A stretch of DNA of 30,867 nt from Streptococcus parasanguinis. Lineage in GTDB: Bacteria > Bacillota > Bacilli > Lactobacillales > Streptococcaceae. Position numbers and translations under genes: made by a program. The notes below the pieces were generated by a model. It saw nothing but the letters and a program-made list of their open reading frames with translations. It had not been told where the DNA came from and made no database searches. The stretch's first letter is position 1; each line of letters opens with the position of its first letter. Shown here piece by piece: positions 1 to 7,575 of the stretch. The DNA lies in the NCBI GenBank assembly GCA_018377375.1, contig JAGZZN010000019.1, forward strand, positions 1 to 30,867. Direction: 5' to 3'.

Positions 1-4
1 CTAC

Positions 5-95
5 GCTGATTTCATCAGCTTTTACAGCCCTACTCAACTGTGCGGAGGTGGGACGATGAAATCGAATTCTAACGAATTACCGATTTCTGTCCCAC
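5..95. repeat. Paired stem-loop element downstream of asnA
   Basis: Two inverted repeats lie here. A short hairpin has arms 5-10 and 14-19 (gctgat/atcagc, 3-nt loop). A long stem-loop has arms gtgggac 48-54 and gtcccac 89-95, inner arms 58-64 and 81-87, and a further aatt/aatt pairing at 65-68/75-78. No T-tract follows the long stem on either strand, so it is not a standard intrinsic terminator, although it sits just 3' of asnA. From memory, similar gtgggac-type blocks occur repeatedly between genes in viridans streptococci, so a dispersed repeat is my reading. The element runs off the left edge of the window. Confidence 0.55.
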
Positions 96-107
96 TCTCT
101 TTCTTCC

Positions 108-1100
108 TTATAGGATATTTTCATATTCATCGCGGACAGATTGAGGCCAGACACTGGTTTGGACTTCACCGATATGTTTCTTACGAAGCAAGAACATCGC
201 CAAACGAGATTGTCCGATCCCTCCACCAATTGTAAGTGGGAAAAGACCATTTAACAAAGCTTTGTGCCACTCTAATTGGAGACGATCCTCGTCCCCTGTG
301 ATCGCAACTTGACGGCGAAGCGTATCTTCATCGACACGGATTCCCATTGAAGACAGCTCAAAGGCTGAACCTAGAACGTCATTCCAGACGAGGATATCAC
401 CATTCAAGCCCTTGTAGCCATTTTCAGACTCTGTTGTCCAGTCATCGTAGTCAGGTGCACGTCCATCATGTGGTTTGCCATCTGCAAGCTCTCCACCAAT
501 CCCGATCAAGAAAACGGCTCCGAATTCTTTGGCAATGGCATTTTCACGCTCTTTTGGAGTTAAATCTGGATAGCGTTCCACCAATTCTTCTGTGTGAACG
601 AAGGTAATTTGTTTTGGAAGAACTGACTCAATATCATAGCGCGCTTCTACTGCTAGTTCTGTTAAACGAATCGCCTTGTAGATCTTTTCAACCGTTTCTT
701 TGAGGTAGGCGATGTTGCGTTGACCATTTGGGATGACTTTTTCCCAGTCCCATTGGTCTACATAAACAGAGTGGATAGCATCTAGCGAATCTTCATCTGG
801 ACGAAGGGCCTTCATATGGACAAAGAGACCTTCTCCTTCGCCAAAACCAAAACGTGCCAAGGTATGGCGTTTCCATTTTGCGAGTGAATGCACGACTTCA
901 TAAGTCTCATCAGGAATTTGAAGGACCTTTACAGATACCGGATGTTCAATCCCAGAAAGGTTATCCTGCATCCCGTCTCCGACCTTGCTCAAAATTGGCC
1001 CTTGGACTTCAATGATGTCCAATTTATCTTTTAAATATTGTGTAAAAGTCGTTTTAACAAACGAAATTTCTTTTTGTTGGTGGATAAAACTTTTTTTCAT
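108..1100 (-). CDS. asnA: Aspartate--ammonia ligase (asparagine synthetase A)
   Basis: ATP-dependent, ammonia-using synthesis of asparagine from aspartate in the cytoplasm, by a class II aminoacyl-tRNA-synthetase-like fold. The protein is 330 aa, the usual family length, and is collinear with AsnA from start to end. It contains the conserved VQGPILSKVGDGMQDNLSG segment near residue 35 and the C-terminal GGGIGQSRLAMFLLRKKHIG segment that forms class II motif 3. An in-frame ATG exists at 1112, but it overlaps the GAGG Shine-Dalgarno that sits 7-8 nt before the ATG at 1100, so 1100 is the better start. It is a single gene, divergent from the repressor/polymerase operon, with its own promoter. 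Very confident. Confidence 0.97.
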   Translation of the reverse strand: MKKSFIHQQKEISFVKTTFTQYLKDKLDIIEVQGPILSKVGDGMQDNLSGIEHPVSVKVLQIPDETYEVVHSLAKWKRHTLARFGFGEGEGLFVHMKALRPDEDSLDAIHSVYVDQWDWEKVIPNGQRNIAYLKETVEKIYKAIRLTELAVEARYDIESVLPKQITFVHTEELVERYPDLTPKERENAIAKEFGAVFLIGIGGELADGKPHDGRAPDYDDWTTESENGYKGLNGDILVWNDVLGSAFELSSMGIRVDEDTLRRQVAITGDEDRLQLEWHKALLNGLFPLTIGGGIGQSRLAMFLLRKKHIGEVQTSVWPQSVRDEYENIL

Positions 1101-1132
1101 ATAGTTCCTCATTTATAGACATTTTAGAAATG

Positions 1133-1160
1133 ATTATACTCTTTTTTCAATCAAAATCAA
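1133..1160 (-). promoter_or_regulatory. asnA promoter
   Basis: On the minus strand there is TTGATT (1155-1160), a 16-nt spacer, and TATAAT (1133-1138). Transcription would start near 1126, giving a leader of about 26 nt before the asnA ATG at 1100. Confidence 0.7.
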
Positions 1161-1193
1161 GTCTTTTCATTCGTTTTCAACTGAATTTTTCTC

Positions 1194-1222
1194 TTGCAAA
1201 AAGGATTCATTTTTGATAAACT
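1194..1222 (+). promoter_or_regulatory. Promoter of the repressor/UmuC operon
   Basis: TTGCAA (1194-1199), a 17-nt spacer, then TAAACT (1217-1222). The predicted start point, near 1229, falls inside the palindrome at 1224-1248, so bound repressor would block initiation. Confidence 0.65.
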
Positions 1223-1223
1223 G

Positions 1224-1248
1224 TATGTAACTTTTAAAACGTTACATA
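1224..1248. promoter_or_regulatory. Operator: 8-bp perfect inverted repeat
   Basis: TATGTAAC (1224-1231) and GTTACATA (1241-1248) form a perfect dyad with a 9-nt spacer. It begins one base after the -10 box and ends in the Shine-Dalgarno of the downstream repressor gene. Position and symmetry fit an autoregulatory site for a LexA/HdiR-type dimer. That the adjacent repressor binds it is inference. Confidence 0.7.
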
Positions 1249-1259
1249 GGAGAAGTGAC

Positions 1260-1937
1260 ATGTTTGATGCAAAAAAACTAAAAGAAAGACGCCTGGAAAA
1301 AGGCTTAACCCAAGCAGATGTCTACGAGGAGCTCAAGATTTCTCGCAAGACTTACTCCAGTTGGGAGAATGGCTTAGCGGAGCCACACGAAAAAAATCTC
1401 AGGAGGTTGGCCAAGCGCCTCTCCGTTAAAGAGGACTACTTTATTAACAAAGAGTCTGCACTCTACACCTACCCTTTATTAACCCCACCTCATCAAAAGA
1501 AAGTCGACCAGTTGGCCAGCCAGTTATTGGAACAGCAGCAAAAAGTTGTTTCCTTGACTGCTTATAAGGTTCTTTCGATTGAGTTGGCAGCCGGTTTAGG
1601 ACACACTTTTTATGACAACGAAACGGACTATGAAACCGTCTATTTTGACCAAGAGATCCAGCATGACTTTGCTTCTTGGGTATCCGGAGATTCGATGGAA
1701 CCTCTCTATCCCAATGGCTCTGTTGCCCTCATGAAGCAGACTGGCTTTGACTATGATGGTGCTGTCTACGCCCTCATCTGGAATGGAAAAACCTACATCA
1801 AGAAAGTCTATCGGGAAGCGGAAGGTTTGCGCTTAGAATCCATCAACCCTGATTACGACGATTTATTTGCTCCCTATGAAGACGAGCCCAAAATCGTCGG
1901 CATTGTGGTCGGTCATTTTCTTCCACTCGAGGTTTAA
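1260..1937 (+). CDS. HdiR/LexA-like XRE repressor with S24 self-cleavage domain
   Basis: A 225-aa cytoplasmic repressor. Residues 4-60 form an XRE/Cro helix-turn-helix (LKERRLEKGLTQADVYEELKISRKTYSSWENG region). Residues 95-225 form an S24 peptidase (LexA/UmuD-like) domain. The expected cleavage bond is Ala111-Gly112 in ELAAGLG. The nucleophile is Ser145 in SGDSMEP and the general base Lys is about 181 (TYIKKV). The combination matches HdiR of lactococci, which is cleaved after DNA damage. The ATG at 1260 has AGGAG 7 nt upstream. An upstream in-frame start at 1194 would begin inside the -35 box and is rejected. The next gene starts 2 nt after the stop, so the repressor probably controls the polymerase operon and itself. 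Confidence 0.9.
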   Translation: MFDAKKLKERRLEKGLTQADVYEELKISRKTYSSWENGLAEPHEKNLRRLAKRLSVKEDYFINKESALYTYPLLTPPHQKKVDQLASQLLEQQQKVVSLTAYKVLSIELAAGLGHTFYDNETDYETVYFDQEIQHDFASWVSGDSMEPLYPNGSVALMKQTGFDYDGAVYALIWNGKTYIKKVYREAEGLRLESINPDYDDLFAPYEDEPKIVGIVVGHFLPLEV

Positions 1938-1939
1938 AT

Positions 1940-3352
1940 ATGCTATTTGATTATTCACGTGAGCCTCATTCTGATATTGCTTTTGTGGATATGAAAAGTT
2001 TTTATGCCAGTTGTGAATGTGTCCGTCTGGGGCTCAATCCCTTGACGACTTCTCTTTGCGTCATGAGTCGGAGCGACAATTCAGCTGGCCTGATTTTGGC
2101 GAGCTCTCCCGTTTTCAAACAAGTCTTCGGCAAGAAAAATGTTAGCCGTAGCTACGACCTACCTTTTGACCTCAAAACCAGAAAATTTAATAGCTACGCC
2201 GCCAAAAAACAAGGATTGCCCACAGATCCAGCCTTTATTGCATCCATTGAATCCTGGGCCAAGAGAACCCTGATTGTGCCTCCACGGATGAATGCTTACA
2301 TTCAGGTCAATATGGAAATTCAGAAGGTCTTTCAGGAATTTGCGGCACCAGATGATATTTTCCCTTACTCGATTGACGAAGGCTTTATCGATCTGACCTC
2401 TTCCTTAAATTATTTTATTCCAGATCCCTCCCTCTCTCGAAAGGAAAAACTGGATCTCCTTTCTGCCAGGATCCAAAAAAGGATCTGGCAGGAAACTGGA
2501 ATCTACTCTACCATCGGCCTCAGCAATGCCAATCCCCTTCTTGCCAAGCTAGCCTTGGACAATGAAGCTAAGCATTGCCGAAATATGCGCTCCAATTGGT
2601 CTTATGAAGATGTAGAAAGTAAGGTCTGGAAACTGCCCCAGCTCACTGATTTTTGGGGCATTGGACGTCGTACTGAAAAACGATTGCAAAAGATCGGGAT
2701 CACGTCGATTGCTGAACTGGCCCAGGCTCACCCAGATCTCTTAAAGAAAGAATTCGGAGTCATGGGCCTTCAACTGTGGTTCCATGCTCATGGCATTGAT
2801 GAAAGCAATGTCCACAAGCCTTATCGTCCGAAATCACGAGGCATTGGCAACTCTCAAATCTTGCCCTATGACTACCATCTACAAACCGACATTGAACTGG
2901 TATTTCGGGAGATGGCTGAACAGGTGGCTATTCGCTTGCGACGGAAAAAAAAGAAGACCCAGCTGGTCTCCATTCATGCCTCCTACTCCAAAATCGAGGG
3001 GCTTCCGTCCATTCACTGCCAGCAAAAGATTGAGCCTACCCAATCCACCAAGGTTTTATCCGATACGGTTCTGCGGCTCTTTCGCTCCAAGTACGAAGGA
3101 GGCGCCATTCGGCAGATTGGTGTTTTTTATGGAGAACTTGTCGAGGAGTCTCTTCAACTCCTTTCTCTCTTCGATGACCCAGTAGCCTTGGAAAAAGAGG
3201 AGAAACTCCAGCAGACCATTGACCGCATTCGGGATCAATTTGGCTTTACCTCTCTTCAGAAAGGCTCCTCATTACTAGAAAACTCACGCGCCATTGCACG
3301 CAGTAAACTAACAGGCGGACATTCCGCAGGAGGCTTAGATGGATTAACATGA
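1940..3352 (+). CDS. umuC: Y-family DNA polymerase, UmuC/ImpB-MucB-SamB type
   Basis: Error-prone translesion DNA polymerase of the Gram-positive UmuC (Pol V-like) branch, 470 aa. The first catalytic Asp is D17 in AFVDMKSFYASCE, and the second acidic pair is D146-E147 in YSIDEGFIDL. A helix-hairpin-helix thumb region lies around 232-262 (LTDFWGIGRRTEKRLQKIG). A beta-clamp-binding peptide of QLxLF type is visible as QLLSLF at 406-411. The start at 1940 has GAGG 7 nt upstream and lies 2 nt after the repressor stop. The stop overlaps the next ATG by 4 nt (ATGA). Co-transcription with the LexA/HdiR-like repressor implies induction by DNA damage. Such operons are often plasmid- or ICE-borne in lactic acid bacteria, but no mobile genes are seen here. 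Confidence 0.93.
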   Translation: MLFDYSREPHSDIAFVDMKSFYASCECVRLGLNPLTTSLCVMSRSDNSAGLILASSPVFKQVFGKKNVSRSYDLPFDLKTRKFNSYAAKKQGLPTDPAFIASIESWAKRTLIVPPRMNAYIQVNMEIQKVFQEFAAPDDIFPYSIDEGFIDLTSSLNYFIPDPSLSRKEKLDLLSARIQKRIWQETGIYSTIGLSNANPLLAKLALDNEAKHCRNMRSNWSYEDVESKVWKLPQLTDFWGIGRRTEKRLQKIGITSIAELAQAHPDLLKKEFGVMGLQLWFHAHGIDESNVHKPYRPKSRGIGNSQILPYDYHLQTDIELVFREMAEQVAIRLRRKKKKTQLVSIHASYSKIEGLPSIHCQQKIEPTQSTKVLSDTVLRLFRSKYEGGAIRQIGVFYGELVEESLQLLSLFDDPVALEKEEKLQQTIDRIRDQFGFTSLQKGSSLLENSRAIARSKLTGGHSAGGLDGLT

Positions 3353-3720
3353 TTGACCGTTCTTATCTCCCTTATCAATCCGCCCGCGAGTTTCAAGATC
3401 GTGGTATGGCCAAATGGGCTGGCTTCTTTTTATCCGAGCACACAACTGCCCTGCATACAAAAGAAATTGACCGCAGTCAGCTCATGATTCTTCCACTTGC
3501 TGAACAGATCCAGCTCCTGGAGCAGGCCTTTCAACAACAAACGACGATTTCGATCACAACTCTAGAGGGGAATCAATTTGCTACCTACACAGGTTCGATT
3601 CACACCTTATCTGCTTCTGAGGTTCTTCTCAAAAGCGATGGCCACTACCACCGTCTCCTCGTAGACTCTATCATTTTTATTGAATCTGAGGAAACAGCCT
3701 ATGAAACCTATTCAAACTAA
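3349..3720 (+). CDS. YolD-like protein
   Basis: A 123-aa protein that starts inside the stop of the polymerase gene (ATGA overlap, translational coupling). It has the YolD-type N-terminal signature RGMAKWAGFFLSEHT (residues 18-32) and a beta-rich second half (TLEGNQFATYTGSIHTLS). YolD-like proteins are habitual partners of UmuC-type polymerases in Firmicutes and have been proposed to be UmuD-like accessory factors. That role here is inferred from the family and position. Confidence 0.75.
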   Translation: MIDRSYLPYQSAREFQDRGMAKWAGFFLSEHTTALHTKEIDRSQLMILPLAEQIQLLEQAFQQQTTISITTLEGNQFATYTGSIHTLSASEVLLKSDGHYHRLLVDSIIFIESEETAYETYSN

Positions 3721-4027
3721 ACACGAATTACAATTTGATTATTTTTCGGAGAATTACCACCAATTTGAGACAGACTTTTACAAGTGGGCCGCTACTTCTA
3801 CGCCGCTCGTCTTTTTAGAAGACGATATTCTCCACTCTATGGCAGCAGGCCAGCGAAACTACTTTCGTCTTCACCATACTAAAAGTCGGGATCATCGAGA
3901 CCATTATTTCTATTTTAAGGTTTCCACACTCTCCCAATCACCACTGACCCGTATTTACGCTTATACAGGACATCACTTACAAAAGATAGTTCCTCATCAA
4001 ACAGAGAAAAAGGATAGCTTGATCTAA
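3701..4027 (+). CDS. Small protein of the UmuC operon, function unknown
   Basis: 108 aa, starting at the ATG at 3701, with GAGG 9 nt upstream. A longer reading would need a TTG at 3680. It overlaps the end of the YolD-like gene by 20 nt, so it is the last gene of the operon. The sequence is rich in aromatic and basic residues (YFRLHHTKSRDHRDHYFYF), with no signal peptide, membrane segment or recognised motif. It may correspond to a small streptococcal DUF family that follows yolD-like genes, possibly DUF5960, but I cannot confirm that. The stop codon lies in the loop of the terminator hairpin. Confidence 0.7.
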   Translation: MKPIQTKHELQFDYFSENYHQFETDFYKWAATSTPLVFLEDDILHSMAAGQRNYFRLHHTKSRDHRDHYFYFKVSTLSQSPLTRIYAYTGHHLQKIVPHQTEKKDSLI

Positions 4028-4042
4028 GAAGCTATCCTTTTT
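4007..4042. terminator. Bidirectional terminator between the UmuC operon and yebC
   Basis: A 14-bp perfect stem (4007-4020 with 4029-4042) around an 8-nt loop. The left arm starts with A5 and the right arm ends in T5, so each strand ends in a T-tract. It serves the converging umuC operon (+) and yebC gene (-). Confidence 0.85.
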
Positions 4043-4079
4043 CTTGATTTATGGGATTCACTACAGTCCTTACGAGTGA

Positions 4080-4796
4080 TTAGAATCCATCTACGTTGGT
4101 GTAGATTTTTTGTACGTCCTCGTCGTCTTCAAGAACGCTGTAAAGTTTTTCAAATGTTTCCAAATCTTCACCTGACAACTCAACTTCTGATTGAGGAATC
4201 ATTTCCAATTCTGTTACTTGGAATTCTTCGACACCTGATTCACGCAAAGCAACGATTGCTTTGTGAAGATCAGTTGGAGCAGTGTAGACTGTGATCGTTC
4301 CTTCTTCTGCTTCGACATCATCTACATCCACATCTGCTTCAAGCAAAAGCTCAAAGATGGCATCGGCATCATCACCAGCAAAGACGATAACTCCCTTGTT
4401 GTCAAAGAGGTAAGATACAGAACCGGAAGCTCCCATGTTCCCACCGTTTTTACCAAAAGCAGCACGGACATTGGCAGCTGTACGGTTAACGTTTGAAGTC
4501 AAAGTATCAACGATCAACATCGAACCATTTGGTCCAAATCCTTCGTAACGTCCTTCTGTAAAGGTTTCGTCAGTGTTTCCTTTTGCCTTATCAATCGCTT
4601 TATCAATCACGTGTTTTGGCACTTGCGCTTGTTTCGCACGGTCAATAACGAATCTCAAAGCAGTATTTAGTTCTGGATCTGGTTCACCCTTTTTAGCAGC
4701 TACATAGATCTCCACACCAAATTTGGCATACACTTTTGAGTTGGCACCATCTTTGGCAGTTTTCTTGGCAACAATATTGGCCCATTTACGTCCCAT
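4080..4796 (-). CDS. yebC: YebC/PmpR-family transcriptional regulator or translation factor
   Basis: 238 aa, full family length. Starts MGRKWANIVAKK and has the YebC hallmarks KPEP-less YeeN-type N terminus, the YEGFGPNG motif near residue 84, and the acidic C-terminal domain. Streptococcal YebC/YeeN proteins have been described as DNA-binding regulators, and some relatives as translation factors that relieve polyproline stalling. Which applies here cannot be told. The ATG at 4796 has AGGAG 8 nt upstream. Single gene with its own extended -10 promoter and a shared bidirectional terminator. Confidence 0.93.
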   Translation of the reverse strand: MGRKWANIVAKKTAKDGANSKVYAKFGVEIYVAAKKGEPDPELNTALRFVIDRAKQAQVPKHVIDKAIDKAKGNTDETFTEGRYEGFGPNGSMLIVDTLTSNVNRTAANVRAAFGKNGGNMGASGSVSYLFDNKGVIVFAGDDADAIFELLLEADVDVDDVEAEEGTITVYTAPTDLHKAIVALRESGVEEFQVTELEMIPQSEVELSGEDLETFEKLYSVLEDDEDVQKIYTNVDGF

Positions 4797-4840
4797 GAGG
4801 ATTCTCCTTAAATTTTTTCAAATTATTTTCAATCTTTAAC

Positions 4841-4849
4841 ATTATATCA
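4841..4849 (-). promoter_or_regulatory. yebC promoter (extended -10)
   Basis: Minus-strand TGATATAAT: a perfect -10 (4841-4846) with a TGn extension. No good -35 is seen. The leader before yebC would be about 38 nt. Confidence 0.55.
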
Positions 4850-4950
4850 CAAATCATCGAAGTTAGACTAGATTTTTCTATTTTTAGCAAGGGGATTCTA
4901 TAGGAATTTTCTTCGAGTTCTGAATTTTAAATAGCTATCCTAACTATCAA

Positions 4951-4992
4951 AAAGCTCCTCTTTTAAAGACTTAATAATGATCTTTAAAAGAG
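4951..4992 (-). terminator. Stem-loop at the end of yoeB, possible terminator
   Basis: 12-bp perfect arms 4958-4969 and 4981-4992 enclose the yoeB stop codon in an 11-nt loop. On the minus strand the stem is followed by GAGC and then T5. The right arm encodes the last toxin residues, so the hairpin is built partly from coding sequence. Confidence 0.5.
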
Positions 4993-5225
4993 AGGAAAGC
5001 GACACCTGACTCATCTAGCATATAAATCAGGCGATTCTCTGCATCAATCCGTCTTGACCATGCTCCTTGAAAGTCATATTTCAAGGGCTCAGGCTTACCA
5101 ATCCCAGCAAATGGGTCCCTTTGGATCTCTTTGATAAGGCTATTGATTCGCTTCAGTGTTTTTTTGTCCTGACTTTGCCAGTAACAATAATCCTTCCAGG
5201 CATCTTCTGTAAACTTGAGTAACAT
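4971..5225 (-). CDS. yoeB: YoeB toxin (Txe/YoeB family mRNA interferase)
   Basis: An 84-aa RelE-superfamily toxin that cleaves mRNA in the ribosomal A site. The length equals that of E. coli YoeB and the key residues align: Glu46 (KPEPLKY), Arg65 (ENRLIYML), His83 and Tyr84 (the C-terminal KDHY). All catalytic positions are intact, so the toxin should be active. It starts 3 nt after the stop of the antitoxin gene, the normal antitoxin-first order, and is co-transcribed with it. Confidence 0.95.
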   Translation of the reverse strand: MLLKFTEDAWKDYCYWQSQDKKTLKRINSLIKEIQRDPFAGIGKPEPLKYDFQGAWSRRIDAENRLIYMLDESGVAFLSFKDHY

Positions 5226-5228
5226 CTG

Positions 5229-5483
5229 TTACCCCTCAATCTCATGGAGTTGAACCTGACCAGCTCGGACTTCTGCCATGCCCCGCAAGACCTTATCTGA
5301 CAATTCCTTGTTCTGAGCTAGTCTCAGGGTTTCTTGTAGGCTGTCCCACTCGCTCTTAGAGATGACCACAATATCTTCGTCTGGATTCTTATTCACGACC
5401 GTCAAAGGCTCAAACTCATCATTCACCTTCTTCATATAATCCTTCAAATGATTGCGGAATGTTGAATAAACGACTGCTTCCAT
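5229..5483 (-). CDS. yefM: YefM antitoxin (Phd/YefM family)
   Basis: An 84-aa antitoxin with an N-terminal Phd/YefM DNA-binding fold (MEAVVYSTFRNHLKDYMKK; central VVISKSEWDSLQET) and a flexible C terminus that wraps YoeB. An ATG two codons upstream (5489) is only 1 nt from GAGG, whereas the ATG at 5483 has it 7 nt away, so 5483 is chosen. Expected to repress its own promoter alone and more strongly with YoeB. The palindrome just upstream of the -35 box supports this. Confidence 0.93.
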   Translation of the reverse strand: MEAVVYSTFRNHLKDYMKKVNDEFEPLTVVNKNPDEDIVVISKSEWDSLQETLRLAQNKELSDKVLRGMAEVRAGQVQLHEIEG

Positions 5484-5513
5484 TGCCATACCTCATTCTA
5501 CCTCTTTTCTTTT

Positions 5514-5542
5514 ATTATACATGAAAAAGAAAAACTTGTCAG
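5514..5542 (-). promoter_or_regulatory. yefM-yoeB promoter
   Basis: Minus-strand CTGACA (5537-5542), a 17-nt spacer and TATAAT (5514-5519). This is a near-consensus promoter with a short leader to the yefM ATG at 5483. Confidence 0.8.
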
Positions 5543-5543
5543 G

Positions 5544-5557
5544 AACTTGTACAAGTT
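5544..5557. promoter_or_regulatory. YefM-YoeB operator, 14-bp palindrome with TGTACA core
   Basis: aacttgtacaagtt is a perfect 14-bp palindrome ending 1 nt upstream of the -35 box. Its centre is TGTACA (5548-5553), the hexamer core reported for YefM-YoeB operators in E. coli and other bacteria. A second half-site, aaacttgt, lies at 5532-5539 across the -35 box. Binding is inferred from this match. Confidence 0.7.
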
Positions 5558-5603
5558 TTTCCCTCTCCACTTAATTATTCGTAAAAAAGCTTCTAAATTT
5601 GGT

Positions 5604-5643
5604 AAAAAAATCTACTGTCTAAAAGGAATTTTTAGACAGTAGA
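5604..5643 (-). terminator. Terminator of the yqeG-tmcAL operon
   Basis: 14-bp perfect arms (5611-5624 and 5630-5643) around a 5-nt loop, followed on the minus strand by T7 (5604-5610). It lies 90 nt downstream of tmcAL and is the strongest terminator on the left side of that operon. Confidence 0.85.
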
Positions 5644-5733
5644 TAAATATTGTTTCCGTGCATCATAAACTTCTTACCTTATGTGACAAAAACACCTTTA
5701 TTTTTGGGGAAAAGGAGATTTCCGTGAGACATT

Positions 5734-6828
5734 TTATTCTTCCACTCTCACTGGCACCCGCCCCCAGATCTGTTCTGGCAATTGGGGATGCCCTAGTTGA
5801 TACACCTGATCCGCTTGTTGGGTCAAACTGTCCCAAGGTTCCTTACCAATTCGAGTCACAATTTCTACTGATTTTTTCAAGCCTTTGAGGTGGGCTTGCC
5901 CCTTTGCGGAAAATCCTAAGACATGAATGGCGTCGGGAAGAGCTTGATCCATCGCCCCTACCAAGATGTAGGTCAAGATGCGGCGGACACGAGCCTTGGT
6001 ATAGCGCTTGGTTGCGACTTTCTCCACTAGGTCTTCCACAGAGTTAGCACTTCGAATCGCATCCTTTATCCGATGGGCCAGTTCTTCATTGACTTGAAAA
6101 ATCTGTGTCAGATCCGGATGTGTTAGGATTTGATAACGGAGCAGTTGGTCATAATCCTCCCAAGATACCTGTGGAGCCGACTGAAAGAGTTGGCTATTGG
6201 GCATGAATTTAGCGACAAAGTCCTGATCTTCCTTGTGTAGGCGTAGACTAGTCGCAGAAGCATAGGCCGCCTCTTTTTCTTCTGAATGGTAGCCTGCACC
6301 TTGCCGTTGGATAGCCTTGAGCGCAATCCCCTTCCCAGCACAGGCCTTGGCATAAGCCAAGCCCAGGATATGATTGGGAGTATCTCCTGTGAACTCCACT
6401 CCAGCAAAGGTTTCCCACATTTTTTGGGTCTTTTGTGGATAGGATAAATCTTCTGGAAGACTTCGCAGGAAAGCTTCCATTTCCGCCTCTTTCTCCGCAT
6501 AAACTGTAGCAATCGCTTGGTAATCCAAGACTTCTTCTGTCCCAAAGGTCAATTGGTCGATTCCCAGACGGGACAAGATTTCTACCGCTCCCTTAGCAAA
6601 ATGATCAGCCGACTGAACAGCCACGAGAAAGGGGAGCTCAACCACCAGGTCCGCTCCATTTTTCAAAGCCATCTGGGCCCGTGTCCACTTGTCTACAATG
6701 GCAGGCTCCCCACGTTGAACAAAATTCCCAGACATGGCCACAATCTTCAGCCCTTCTGCCTGTTTAAGCAGGTACTTGTGACCATTGTGAAAGGGATTAA
6801 ATTCTGCAATAATACCTGTAACTGTCAT
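5734..6828 (-). CDS. tmcAL: tRNA(Met) cytidine acetate ligase TmcAL (YlbM)
   Basis: 364 aa. Forms N4-acetylcytidine at the wobble position of elongator tRNA-Met using acetate and ATP (established for B. subtilis TmcAL). N-terminal HxGH nucleotidyltransferase signature NPFHNGH (H14, H17), followed by MSGNFVQRGEPAIVDKW and the ELPF segment. The C-terminal half is the RNA-binding helical region. The ATG at 6828 lies 6 nt downstream of the methyltransferase stop, so the two are coupled. It is the last gene of the operon. Confidence 0.93.
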   Translation of the reverse strand: MTVTGIIAEFNPFHNGHKYLLKQAEGLKIVAMSGNFVQRGEPAIVDKWTRAQMALKNGADLVVELPFLVAVQSADHFAKGAVEILSRLGIDQLTFGTEEVLDYQAIATVYAEKEAEMEAFLRSLPEDLSYPQKTQKMWETFAGVEFTGDTPNHILGLAYAKACAGKGIALKAIQRQGAGYHSEEKEAAYASATSLRLHKEDQDFVAKFMPNSQLFQSAPQVSWEDYDQLLRYQILTHPDLTQIFQVNEELAHRIKDAIRSANSVEDLVEKVATKRYTKARVRRILTYILVGAMDQALPDAIHVLGFSAKGQAHLKGLKKSVEIVTRIGKEPWDSLTQQADQVYQLGHPQLPEQIWGRVPVRVEE

Positions 6829-6834
6829 GCTGGC

Positions 6835-7575
6835 CTACTTCTGTGCTACAAAAAACCATCGTTTGCTGGTCTTTGTCGGCTCCTTATCTTCAAAGTCTGC
6901 GTACAATTTGAAAGATTTAAAGCCAGCCTGCTCCAATAAGATGTCATAGGTTAAAACTTCATAAGTGCGTTCCTCATGAACTTCATCGTGCCGACTAAAG
7001 GAACCATCTTCTTCTTGCACAAAGAAGGTCAGCTCATGGACGATCGAGTGAGGGGCTGCATCCTCATAGGTATCCCAGAGCATGGCAAAGTCTTCTGCAT
7101 TTTCGTGGTAGGAATAGCCTGGGAAAACCTCATCCGTCTGATAGGTTGAATGGACATCAAAGATAAAGACTCCGTCCTCATTGAGGGCATTATACACTTC
7201 TTTAAAGACATCTCCTACTTCTACCTCGTCTTGCATATAACAGATAGAATCCGAGTAGCAGGTCACGAAATCATAAGTGCCTGCTTGCGAGAGATCCAAC
7301 ATATTCCCCTCGATAAAATCAATCTTCTGCTTGGCTGAAGCAGCTCTTTTTTCAGCAATTTTCAGCATGTCAGCACTCAGGTCTAATCCTGTCACATCAA
7401 ACCCAGCTTGGGAAAAGCGAACAGATTGAATCCCTGTCCCACAAGCCAATTCCAATAATTTTTTCCGATCCTTGCTTTTAGGGAGATGCCGGAGAGAAAA
7501 ATCCGTCCACAAATCATACAGACTATCATCCATGACCGCATCGTAGACCGCCGCAAACGTTTCATAAGTCGCCAT
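6835..7575 (-). CDS. Class I SAM-dependent methyltransferase
   Basis: 246 aa from MATYETFAAVYDAVM at 7575. Motif I is LLELACGTGIQS, followed by the acidic ribose-binding DVTGLDLSADML, IEGNMLDL and YDFVTCYSDSICYM. It belongs to the small-molecule/unknown-substrate methyltransferases that sit next to rsfS and tmcAL in streptococci. The substrate is unknown. A longer reading to 7644 extends into a hairpin-rich intergenic region and is not typical of the family. The Shine-Dalgarno is weak, and an alternative ATG lies two codons upstream (7581). Very short spacing to tmcAL. Confidence 0.85.
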   Translation of the reverse strand: MATYETFAAVYDAVMDDSLYDLWTDFSLRHLPKSKDRKKLLELACGTGIQSVRFSQAGFDVTGLDLSADMLKIAEKRAASAKQKIDFIEGNMLDLSQAGTYDFVTCYSDSICYMQDEVEVGDVFKEVYNALNEDGVFIFDVHSTYQTDEVFPGYSYHENAEDFAMLWDTYEDAAPHSIVHELTFFVQEEDGSFSRHDEVHEERTYEVLTYDILLEQAGFKSFKLYADFEDKEPTKTSKRWFFVAQK

